Below, piece by piece: positions 56,579-64,000 of a stretch of 64,000 nt of DNA. The DNA is taken from NCBI RefSeq assembly GCF_049275935.1, contig NZ_CP184830.1, positions 6,758,001-6,822,000 of the forward strand. Direction: 5' to 3'. This DNA comes from Endozoicomonas_A sp049275935 (GTDB lineage Bacteria; Pseudomonadota; Gammaproteobacteria; Pseudomonadales; Endozoicomonadaceae). Position numbers and translations under genes: made by a program. The notes below the pieces were generated by a model. The model saw nothing but the letters and a program-made list of their open reading frames with translations. It ran no database searches and was not told the origin of the DNA. Positions within the stretch are counted from its first letter, which is position 1. Every line of letters begins with the position of its first letter.

Positions 56579-59500
56579 ATGATAAATGCTCGCCCCAATG
56601 CATTAAGCCTTGTTGTAGTCGTTGCAATCAGCTCCGCCATCACTACTCAGGCTCTGGCGGATCGCAGGCTACAGACAAAGTCTTTCGATATTCATGGCAA
56701 TAAACCCGTGGAGTTTACCCGGGGTGAAGTCATGGTTCAGCCAACTTTAGGTGATGACCAGCAGCCAATACCGAAATCTTTTACAACCACTTACCCTGAT
56801 CGTACTCAAGTCAGGACGGACTATGACATTCCTTCTGAAGGCTTTACAGACATTCTTTCTGGCATCGAGGGTGGCGTTTCCAGTGTTGATCTGTTTGAAA
56901 CCAACGACAATGACATTGCCCGGAAGTACACCAAAATCCTGAAAGTCGGTAATGAAGGAATCTTCAGGTTCACCCATAACCTTGCAGAAAAAAAACTGGT
57001 CATTGAAGTCAGAGATGGAATGACCGATCAGGATTCGGTTGAAGCTATTCGAAATCAATCTGATGACATCCCGCTATTAGATACGTTAACAAAAATCGCC
57101 AGTCCCGAACAACTGGCAAGATTGCTGAAGGGTGCCAATGAAAGGGCAGGAAACCTTGGTGAAGTTGATAACTATGTCGCCCTGGCCACCGTTGCAGTAG
57201 ACGAAGTTGAAGTCAATGGGCGCACCTTCATGCGTCTTGTCGCTGCTGGCGATGAGCCTCCCGAGTTGCAGCGTCTTGAGCAATCGCTCTTTATCAACGA
57301 TGAAGCGCTTCTGGCAGCAGCCACCTCTGCCTACACTCAGGTTCATGTTCTGAAAGACGATTTACAACAGGAAGCTCTGAACGAGCTGTTGTCCTATCAA
57401 AAACCCGTCGGCTATGTTGTTCACGTCGAGGATGAGACACAGGTTTATCCTCTGCCTGCGGGTTATCCAAAGCTGGAAGTGGATCAGGTTTCGGGGGAAA
57501 TTATTGTTTTCCGTGGTCAGAAACAGAATCCCAGCGATATTGCCTTTGTGGAAAGCCACTATGATCTCTGGAATAAATTTAAAGACCAGAGTACACAGGT
57601 TAAAAAAGACAAGGTTAAAAGCTATCAGTACGTTATTAGAAACAGGCAAATGGAGCTGCTGGAGGAGTTTGCTTCTGATTTGGCTGCACAAAATGATGCT
57701 GAGCTGAACGAAGATAAACTGTCGAAGCTTACCTACTATGAATCTCTTCAGCAGGCACTAGCCAGTGCCACTCCAGATGAAACCGATGAATTTGAGTTCA
57801 CGACAAGGCATATCAGAGACGCCTCCTCAGTCATCAAACCTATCTGGGTGCAGTTTCAACTCATAAAAAACTTTAGCTTCAAACCTGTACTTAAAAATCT
57901 TCTGACCCACCATAATTTTGTTCAAAATTTTTTACTCTATCAGCACGAGGACTCCAGAACAGATGCTGAAATAAAAGCTCGTTATGCAACCATTGCCATG
58001 CATTTAAACATTCAGGATTTTGATAGCAATACCAATGTTGACGCTCAACAGGAACACCTGCTGCAAACATTTAAGACAATGAAAGCCTGGGAAGAAGGTC
58101 TGCGTCAACAACTTAAGGCAATGAGTTATCAGCTCGATATAGAGGATGTTTACACCCAACTCAGAAAAGACACTCTGGCAGTGGTTCTTGGTATTGATCC
58201 AGCCAAAGATACCCGTCTTGAAGACCGCGCCAGTATGGAATCAAAGGTAATTGACAAGCTCTCCGAGCTTTCAAAACTGAAAATTGAACTGGAAGACATC
58301 AAAACACCCGGCCATCCCAAACTGATGCCCGAGGTACTGGAGACAATTCGTAGGGTATTAATAGCTCTGGAAGGGGGTAGATACTTCAAACAAAAGCAGA
58401 GTGTGTATGTCCTTCGTCAGTTCATTTCTATAGGCATAAATCATGACATCAGAGAGGCCAGAAAGCAGTCAGAAGAAAAGGCCCATTCCATGCTGGACCG
58501 TGTGGAAAGATTACTCAACATCGAGATCAATGAAGGTGATTATAAAACAGCAAGACTCGAAAGGATTCTTACAAAGCTTGATGCCGGTGATATCTCAAAA
58601 GACGAGCTGGATGGGATGCACGAGACGATCTGCCGGGAAGACTGTCCAGACTGGGAGGATCTGGAAGGGAACTCTTCGGAAATGGATATCAAACGCATGA
58701 CAGTTCGTGATCGTCTCAACTATATAATCGAAGAATCGGATCAGCGAGCCAGAGAACAACAAGCAAGTCGTCTTATCGTTCTGGAGAACGAGCTGGATAT
58801 CGACCCTCATGAAAACCCTCATACTATAGAGAGAGGCAAAAGTTTCACAGCTAAACTGGCCAGTGATCTGGAGGTAGAGTTTGAAGACGATGCCAGCCTG
58901 TCTGTCCGGCAATATGCTCTAAGCAACAGAATTGAGGAATTATGGAATAGAGTAGAGGAACTCTATGAAGATGAGAGTGCCAGGAGAATCTGTAACAATA
59001 AAATTGCTCATCAACTCAACATTAAAGATTATGAAGATGATGCCAGGATCGACGACCAGGACTGTCTTATTGCAGCAAAACTCCGACAGCTGGATGATGA
59101 AGTTCTCAAAGCGGGTCAGCCTGACGTTAATGAGCGTATTGCAGCCATTGATGATGAGCTTGAGAGGCAGATCGCTCGCCTGGGACCAAAACCACGACAC
59201 GTACTTGACCGTGAAGCAGCCACAGCCAGGTTCTTAATAGCAAAAGCTGAAAGTGAGCTGGCAGGTTTTCATCGTCGGCTGAACAGGCTTCGTAGCAGTG
59301 AAGATTACACAAATGCCCATGGTCGGGACGAATCCCATGAAGTCGAGGGTGAACTGCTCTTAACCAGGAAAAAATACACTCAAGTCACGGGTGGGGGTGA
59401 TGGTACTGACGGCAAGATCCGGCATCTGGTTCAGGAACAGGCCTATCTGGAAGATGAAATTGAAATCAAGAAAGCAGACATTGAGAGACTGAAGGAAGTC

Positions 59501-61588
59501 CTGAAGGCGGCTGAGCGGGCCGTCAAACATGACGGGGGTCCCTTCCAGTATTCGCCGCAACAGGCAAAAGTTCGGACCGATATGGACGCCTTCGTAAAGC
59601 AAAACTCTCTCAGAAGACAAGCTCTGGAAACGGCGATGGGTCTGGCAGAATTAGCAGCAGAAAACGGTAAGACAATATCCTACCTTCCGATTTTCGATTT
59701 TGACGATGAATTTGCACCGAATCACTTGCAGGCAATGGTCGGAGACAAACTGACGCTTAAACAGGCCAGTCGGATTGTGGAAGTTTTCAAGAGCCTGAAG
59801 ACGACCTTCCCGGAATCCTCTGTAGAGCCTGTCGAAGCTCTGCTCGGAAATGATCTGAAAGAAATCTTCAGGCTTGTGCGCAAGGCCAGGCATGGGATGA
59901 AAAAAGGGGCCCGACAATACGACGACGAAATTCGCAGCATGAGCAAAACAGCCGTTCACTTCATTCAGCATCAATCAGAGGACCTGAAAAGCTTCCCGGA
60001 ATACTTCGCTACCCATTCTGCCATTGGTAACAAGATCATAAGTCTGCTGCGTGAAGGCCTGATCAGCAAGGTTGAACTTGAGAACTACATAAAGGCTGTC
60101 AGAGGTGCTGAAGGTTATCAGACAGTGGATGAATTTGAGCACTTTCTTGGCTACGAACACGGCGTCAGGTTGCCCGAGTTCAGGAAGGTTGTCCAGACGC
60201 TGTCCGATAAGGGGGCTGATGAATTCATGCAGAGTGTCTTTACTCCTGTGCCCGTAACCGCTTCTGGCCCGGCAGCTATGAAAGAGTCGGTTGTCGGCAT
60301 GAAAGAATACGCAGCAGCGGTCATCGCCAACTATTTTCTTGACGATATTGCCTTTGACAGTGGCCGCAGGACGGCAGCCTTTCTGACCAATATTCAGGAT
60401 ACCCTGACACCTTATGCCAATGCTGCCGGACTCTCTGAATCAGAACTGATCAAGGCTATCCATGGCACCTTGATGCAGGCTCATGCCGCAGCGGTTGAGC
60501 AGCAGCTCAATGACTACTGGGGCAAACCTTCAGCCTTTCTGGTACAGGCTGTCACCTGGTACTTCTCCAGCTACAAACCTCTGCTGGTAACCCACACCAC
60601 ACTGCAGGCTGCCGAGCAGTCTCTCTTGAACATGTCCTTCCTTTATCTTCTGGATCTGACCAACCGGGGTGATTACCTGCACCGGATGCTCATACCTTTC
60701 CAGCACTGGCTGGAAGGCTTCGGTGTTGATCCTGACCGAACCGGGCAATATGCCTACCACAGCGGAATTGAAAAAGTGTCTGAAGTGGGCGGACTGGCCA
60801 TGCCATTGGGCAAGGCCGCTTCTTCAGTCATTCTGCTGAGAACCGGCGCCATGCTCTTTGCAAGACAACACAACGCCAACCCTCAAATGTATCGCAGCAT
60901 TTCCCGTCTGTTGCCCGAACTAGTGAAATCCATGGTTTCCGGACAAGGGGTTCAGGTACCGCTGCTGCACCGGGCGACGCCACAAAAATTGAAAACGCTG
61001 ACCTCGGCCACAGCCAGTCTGATGCTAGGTCCGGTAGCCACGGTCGGAGCATACGCCTACGGTCTTATATCCGGATTCACTTATGCCCAAACCTTCGGAT
61101 TCGCGCTAGCGTCGAGTCTCGCTTTCGACTTCTTTATGAACGACAACAAGATGCTCACTCAATGGCTGGGTGGCCCCCTGGGTCGCAGTCTTGACAAGAT
61201 TAATCGCTGGACAGGCATGGGGGAAATAACAGATGAATATGTGAAACGTACAACGATTGCCAGACCCCAACGCTTCGATGAAACCGATGCAGCCTATGCA
61301 AGCCATGTTAAAGCAAACAACACCCTGTATGGCTGGACGCGACACGAAAATTACCTGCAGTTCCGCGAACGCCGGGATCGCACCATGAAACTGTTTGAGA
61401 ATGGCTGGGAGAAATACTTCAGGGAAAATTTGCCTGGATGGTCGTTCTCCCATGCAGAAAGTATTCCTTACTTCTACACTCTTGGAGCCTTTTACAGATG
61501 GCAAAAGGGCGATGATCAGAAAGTTCACGGTCATGACAAGAGCAATGCCCCTCAATCGGGATCTCTATCTGCAACCATGACCCACTGA
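56579..61588 (+). CDS. G11: giant exported array protein, 1669 residues
   Basis: The start at 56579 (M-I-N-A-R-P) is chosen over 56525 because it aligns with all other starts. The signal peptide is one residue shorter and ends A-L-A before D-R-R-L. The N-domain is almost the same as in G12. The usual coiled coil after F-V-Q-N is missing: F-L-L-Y-Q-H-E-D runs directly into E-I-K-A-R-Y-A-T-I-A (about 459), a probable in-frame deletion. Further modules: V-L-G-I-D-P, K-T-P-G-H-P-K, V-Y-V-L-R-Q, N-I-E-I-N-E-G-D, N/D-I-D-P-H-E-N, Q-L-N-I-K-D-Y-E-D-D, L-G-P-K-P-R-H and a shortened R-K-K-Y piece fused to G-G-G-D-G-T-D-G-K. The C-domain starts near 983. Function unknown. Confidence 0.94.
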   Translation: MINARPNALSLVVVVAISSAITTQALADRRLQTKSFDIHGNKPVEFTRGEVMVQPTLGDDQQPIPKSFTTTYPDRTQVRTDYDIPSEGFTDILSGIEGGVSSVDLFETNDNDIARKYTKILKVGNEGIFRFTHNLAEKKLVIEVRDGMTDQDSVEAIRNQSDDIPLLDTLTKIASPEQLARLLKGANERAGNLGEVDNYVALATVAVDEVEVNGRTFMRLVAAGDEPPELQRLEQSLFINDEALLAAATSAYTQVHVLKDDLQQEALNELLSYQKPVGYVVHVEDETQVYPLPAGYPKLEVDQVSGEIIVFRGQKQNPSDIAFVESHYDLWNKFKDQSTQVKKDKVKSYQYVIRNRQMELLEEFASDLAAQNDAELNEDKLSKLTYYESLQQALASATPDETDEFEFTTRHIRDASSVIKPIWVQFQLIKNFSFKPVLKNLLTHHNFVQNFLLYQHEDSRTDAEIKARYATIAMHLNIQDFDSNTNVDAQQEHLLQTFKTMKAWEEGLRQQLKAMSYQLDIEDVYTQLRKDTLAVVLGIDPAKDTRLEDRASMESKVIDKLSELSKLKIELEDIKTPGHPKLMPEVLETIRRVLIALEGGRYFKQKQSVYVLRQFISIGINHDIREARKQSEEKAHSMLDRVERLLNIEINEGDYKTARLERILTKLDAGDISKDELDGMHETICREDCPDWEDLEGNSSEMDIKRMTVRDRLNYIIEESDQRAREQQASRLIVLENELDIDPHENPHTIERGKSFTAKLASDLEVEFEDDASLSVRQYALSNRIEELWNRVEELYEDESARRICNNKIAHQLNIKDYEDDARIDDQDCLIAAKLRQLDDEVLKAGQPDVNERIAAIDDELERQIARLGPKPRHVLDREAATARFLIAKAESELAGFHRRLNRLRSSEDYTNAHGRDESHEVEGELLLTRKKYTQVTGGGDGTDGKIRHLVQEQAYLEDEIEIKKADIERLKEVLKAAERAVKHDGGPFQYSPQQAKVRTDMDAFVKQNSLRRQALETAMGLAELAAENGKTISYLPIFDFDDEFAPNHLQAMVGDKLTLKQASRIVEVFKSLKTTFPESSVEPVEALLGNDLKEIFRLVRKARHGMKKGARQYDDEIRSMSKTAVHFIQHQSEDLKSFPEYFATHSAIGNKIISLLREGLISKVELENYIKAVRGAEGYQTVDEFEHFLGYEHGVRLPEFRKVVQTLSDKGADEFMQSVFTPVPVTASGPAAMKESVVGMKEYAAAVIANYFLDDIAFDSGRRTAAFLTNIQDTLTPYANAAGLSESELIKAIHGTLMQAHAAAVEQQLNDYWGKPSAFLVQAVTWYFSSYKPLLVTHTTLQAAEQSLLNMSFLYLLDLTNRGDYLHRMLIPFQHWLEGFGVDPDRTGQYAYHSGIEKVSEVGGLAMPLGKAASSVILLRTGAMLFARQHNANPQMYRSISRLLPELVKSMVSGQGVQVPLLHRATPQKLKTLTSATASLMLGPVATVGAYAYGLISGFTYAQTFGFALASSLAFDFFMNDNKMLTQWLGGPLGRSLDKINRWTGMGEITDEYVKRTTIARPQRFDETDAAYASHVKANNTLYGWTRHENYLQFRERRDRTMKLFENGWEKYFRENLPGWSFSHAESIPYFYTLGAFYRWQKGDDQKVHGHDKSNAPQSGSLSATMTH

Positions 61589-61676
61589 CAGCTATGAACC
61601 ATTAAAAGCTGCTTCCTCGTCTGGCGTGGCCATCACTTTTCAGGGTATTAAAAGTACTCAGCTCCGAGGTAGAAGA
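61589..61676 (+). promoter_or_regulatory. G11/G12 spacer with leader box and ribosome site
   Basis: An 88-bp spacer with the TTAAAAGTACT box (AAAAGTACT at 61650-61658) and GAGG at 61666-61669, 7 nt before the ATG at 61677. Confidence 0.7.
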
Positions 61677-64000
61677 ATGACAAATGCTCGTCCCAATACA
61701 TTAAGCCTTGCTGTAGTTGTTGCAATCAGCTCCTCCATCATTGCTACACAGACTCTGGCGGATCGCAGGCTGCAGACAAAGTCTTTCGATATTCAGGGCA
61801 ATGAGCATGTGGAGTTTACCCATGGTGAGGTCATGGTTCAGCCAACTTTAGGTGATGACCTGCAGCCAGTACCGAAATCTTTTACCACCACCTACCCTGA
61901 CCGGACTGAAATCAGGGCCGAGCATGAGGTTCCTTCGAAAGGCTTTACAGACATTCTTTCTGGCATCGAGGGTGGCGTCTCCAGTGTTGATCTGTTTGAA
62001 ACCGACGACAGTGACATTGCCCGGAAGTACACCAAAATCCTGAAAGTCGGTAATGAAGGGATCTTCAGGTTCACCCATAACCTTGCAGAAAAAAAACTGG
62101 TCATTGAAGTCAGAGACGGAATGACCGATCTGGACTCCATTGAGGCTATTCGAAATCAATCTGGTGACATCCAGCCATTAGATCCGTTAACAAAGATCGC
62201 CAGTCCCGAACAACTGGCAGGATTGCTAAAGGGTGCCAATGAAAGAGCAGGAAACCTTGGTGAAGTTGATAACTATGTTGCTCTGGCCACCGTTGCAGTA
62301 GACGAAGTTGAAGTGAATGGGCGCACCTTCATGCGTCTTGTCGCTGCCGGTGTTGAGCCTCCTGAGTTGCAGCGCCTTGGTCAATCGCTCTTTATCAATG
62401 ATGAAGCGCTTCTGGCAGCAGCCACCTCTGCCTATACCCAGGTTCATATTCTCAAAGACGATTTACAGCAGGAAGCTCTGAATCATCTGTTGTCTTACCA
62501 TAAACCCGTCGGCTATGTTGTTCACGTCGAAGATGAGACACAGGTTTATCCTGTGCCTGCGGGTTATCCAAAGCTGGAAGTGGATCAGGTTTCGGGGGAG
62601 ATTATTGTTTTCCGTGGTCAGAAACAGAATCCCACCGATATCGCCTTTGTGGAAAGCCACTATGATCTCTGGAATAAATTTGAAGACCAGAGTACACAGA
62701 TTAAAAAAGACAAGGTTAAAAGCTATCAGTACGTTATCAGAAGCAGGCAAATGATGCTGCTGGAGGAGTTGACTGCACAAAATGATGCTGAGCTGAACCA
62801 AGATACACTGTCGAAGCTTAGATACTATGAATCTCTTCAGCAGGCATTAACCAGTGCCACTCCAGATGAAACCGATGAATTTGAGTTCACAACGGGTTAT
62901 ATCAGAGACGCTTCGTCAGTCATCACGCCAACCTGGATGCAGTTTCAACTGATAAAAAACTTCAACTTCAAACCTGTACTTAAAAATCTTCTGATCCACC
63001 ATAATTTTGTTCAGAATATTGAGAATTTTTTACTCCACAATGCGATGAAGGCTTTTGCTGTTGGCAAAGACACAGAGTTTGCCTCCAAAGTCATGGCCGA
63101 CATTGCCGAACAGATGCTTGAGATGGTAAGCACGCTGGAAAAGCTGAAAGCAAGAGAGGCCGAACTCGTCGAGACAGTGAAAACATCAGATCCCGGTGCC
63201 GATACCACAAAAGCACGCTACGCTCACGCGCCAGCAATACTTGGTATTGCTAAATGGGATGATACCCGGTCACTGGAAGAACAAGCCATAATCCTCAGAG
63301 AAAAAACTCATGAATTGCAACAATCCGTGACCGCAACAGGACTGTCTCGGGAAAAGGCTATAAAAGAAACACTGGCAACAATTGAAGGCCGGCTCGGGAT
63401 TACTTCATACAATGAAATCAGTCTGGGTGGCCGCTATGAGTTGATTATGCAGCATCTCGGTCAACAGGCAGACCAGACCGATGAGGTCTTATGGGAAAAA
63501 CTGGCTATCGTTGAAGGTCAGCTCGGTCTGGTTGCAAATAAAGAAGATACTCCGGAACACCGTCAAAAGACCATCCGGAAACACCTTTGGACGATGTTTG
63601 CCGGGGTCATTCTGCAAGAAAGATTTCAGCGTCAACATCAACAAAACCTCGAAGCACAGAAAAACTCCATTCTGAACTTTCAGCACCTCATCAATCAAAT
63701 GCCAATGATTGACAAACAGGTTCGTGATGCCGTTGCAAAAGAAAGAGCCGCTTTCAATACCAGGCTCGCAGCAGAGCTGGTTATTGATGGCTGGGACGAT
63801 ACCCGGCCACTGGAAAAACAAGCCAGAATTATCAGAGAGAAGATTCTTGAAATGGACAAACCGGTTGCTGCAGAAGATGACTCAACAGTTGCCACAACAG
63901 GACAGTCACGGGAAAAAGCTATAAAAGCAAAACTGGCCGCCCTTGAAAGCATATTCGGTATTACTCTGAACAATGGCAAGGATCTGGATGCTTTCTATCA
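61677..64000 (+). CDS. G12: giant exported array protein, 3' end outside window (774 codons visible)
   Basis: An open frame from ATG 61677 to the window edge, checked codon by codon, with no stop. The signal peptide ends T-L-A before D-R-R-L. The N-domain is a close copy of that in G11 (E-D-E-T-Q-V-Y-P, D-Q-V-S-G-E-I-I-V-F-R-G), which indicates a tandem pair. Unlike G11 it keeps the coiled coil after F-V-Q-N, then has I-A-K-W-D-D-T-R, two L-G-I-T / L-G-L-V modules (about 580 and 620) and a second D-G-W-D-D-T-R module (about 705), an arrangement like that of G2 and G7. The C-domain must lie beyond the window. Function unknown. Confidence 0.92.
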   Translation, partial: MTNARPNTLSLAVVVAISSSIIATQTLADRRLQTKSFDIQGNEHVEFTHGEVMVQPTLGDDLQPVPKSFTTTYPDRTEIRAEHEVPSKGFTDILSGIEGGVSSVDLFETDDSDIARKYTKILKVGNEGIFRFTHNLAEKKLVIEVRDGMTDLDSIEAIRNQSGDIQPLDPLTKIASPEQLAGLLKGANERAGNLGEVDNYVALATVAVDEVEVNGRTFMRLVAAGVEPPELQRLGQSLFINDEALLAAATSAYTQVHILKDDLQQEALNHLLSYHKPVGYVVHVEDETQVYPVPAGYPKLEVDQVSGEIIVFRGQKQNPTDIAFVESHYDLWNKFEDQSTQIKKDKVKSYQYVIRSRQMMLLEELTAQNDAELNQDTLSKLRYYESLQQALTSATPDETDEFEFTTGYIRDASSVITPTWMQFQLIKNFNFKPVLKNLLIHHNFVQNIENFLLHNAMKAFAVGKDTEFASKVMADIAEQMLEMVSTLEKLKAREAELVETVKTSDPGADTTKARYAHAPAILGIAKWDDTRSLEEQAIILREKTHELQQSVTATGLSREKAIKETLATIEGRLGITSYNEISLGGRYELIMQHLGQQADQTDEVLWEKLAIVEGQLGLVANKEDTPEHRQKTIRKHLWTMFAGVILQERFQRQHQQNLEAQKNSILNFQHLINQMPMIDKQVRDAVAKERAAFNTRLAAELVIDGWDDTRPLEKQARIIREKILEMDKPVAAEDDSTVATTGQSREKAIKAKLAALESIFGITLNNGKDLDAFY

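Larger units (their letters stand above)
1..64000 (+). repeat. Tandem array of at least 12 giant paralogous genes of an unrecognised exported protein family
   Basis: Twelve same-strand reading frames follow one another with gaps of 9 to 290 bp. All complete 5' ends share a signal peptide and an N-terminal domain with G-R-T-F-M-(R/G/S)-L, P-V-G-(Y/F)-V-V and F-V-N-D motifs. All complete 3' ends share a domain with V-L-D-D-I-A-F, L-L-D-L-T-N-R-G-D-Y, E-V-G-G-L-(A/T)-M-P-L-G-K-A, N-D-N-K-(M/L/I)-L-T-Q-W-L and R-E-R-R-D-R-T-M-K motifs. Middles differ in module order and number. No enzyme active-site signature, RTX repeat tract, Rhs repeat or beta-barrel C-terminus is seen. The signal peptide implies Sec export. 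Hydrophobic stretches in the C-domain suggest membrane contact or insertion, which is inference. The array is open at both window edges. Confidence 0.93.

Noticed and set aside
1..64000. CRISPR array, tRNA or rRNA genes
   Set aside because: No regularly spaced short repeats, cloverleaf sequences or rRNA-like blocks were seen. The repetitive signal is explained by protein-coding paralogy.

Overview
The window is one uninterrupted tandem array of giant paralogous genes, all on the + strand. It holds twelve consecutive members, called G1 to G12 here. G1 lacks its 5' end and G12 lacks its 3' end, so the array runs past both window edges. The ten complete genes encode 1466 to 2202 residues. No gene outside this family, no RNA gene, no CRISPR and no transposase gene is visible. 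I do not recognise the family, so no function is assigned.

The sequence fits a Gram-negative bacterium, most likely a gammaproteobacterium. Each complete 5' end has a GAGG (once AAGG) ribosome site exactly 7 nt before ATG and a Sec signal peptide, usually ending A-L-A before D-R-(K/R)-L. Spacers are short and base composition is moderate. Giant-protein families in a host-associated genome make me think of Endozoicomonas-like Oceanospirillales, but this is a guess.

Every protein has the same plan: signal peptide (about 28 residues), a conserved N-terminal domain (to about residue 450), a highly charged, largely helical middle of very variable length, and a conserved C-terminal domain of about 650 to 700 residues. 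The C-terminal domain starts at a D-G-G-P-F-Q-Y-T-P motif, contains hydrophobic segments and ends near Y-T-L-G-A-F-Y, followed by a short variable tail. The middles are mosaics of about ten recurring modules. Most modules carry the same degenerate motif of about 28 residues, so the middle looks like one ancient helical repeat that was multiplied and then shuffled.

Layout: G1 (1-3768, partial), a 290-bp spacer, G2 (4059-10274), G3 (10371-16289), G4 (16378-21651), G5 (21739-28347), a 165-bp inverted-repeat element (28381-28545), G6 (28596-33926), G7 (33936-39200), G8 (39210-43610), G9 (43779-50096), G10 (50178-56492), G11 (56579-61588), G12 (61677-64000, partial). Junctions are of two kinds: spacers of about 81-96 bp, or tight 9-bp junctions (G6/G7, G7/G8 and, ancestrally, G5/G6) where the upstream TGA stop overlaps the downstream ribosome site.

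The array shows active remodelling: a 6399-bp tandem duplication (G9/G10), a 260-bp stretch identical by eye between those two genes, in-frame duplications from 12 to 219 bp, large in-frame deletions (G8, G11), two C-terminal tails lost to stop codons, and C-domain DNA that is uniform even at silent sites. The working hypothesis (inference) is a locus that diversifies exported helical proteins with constant ends and variable middles.
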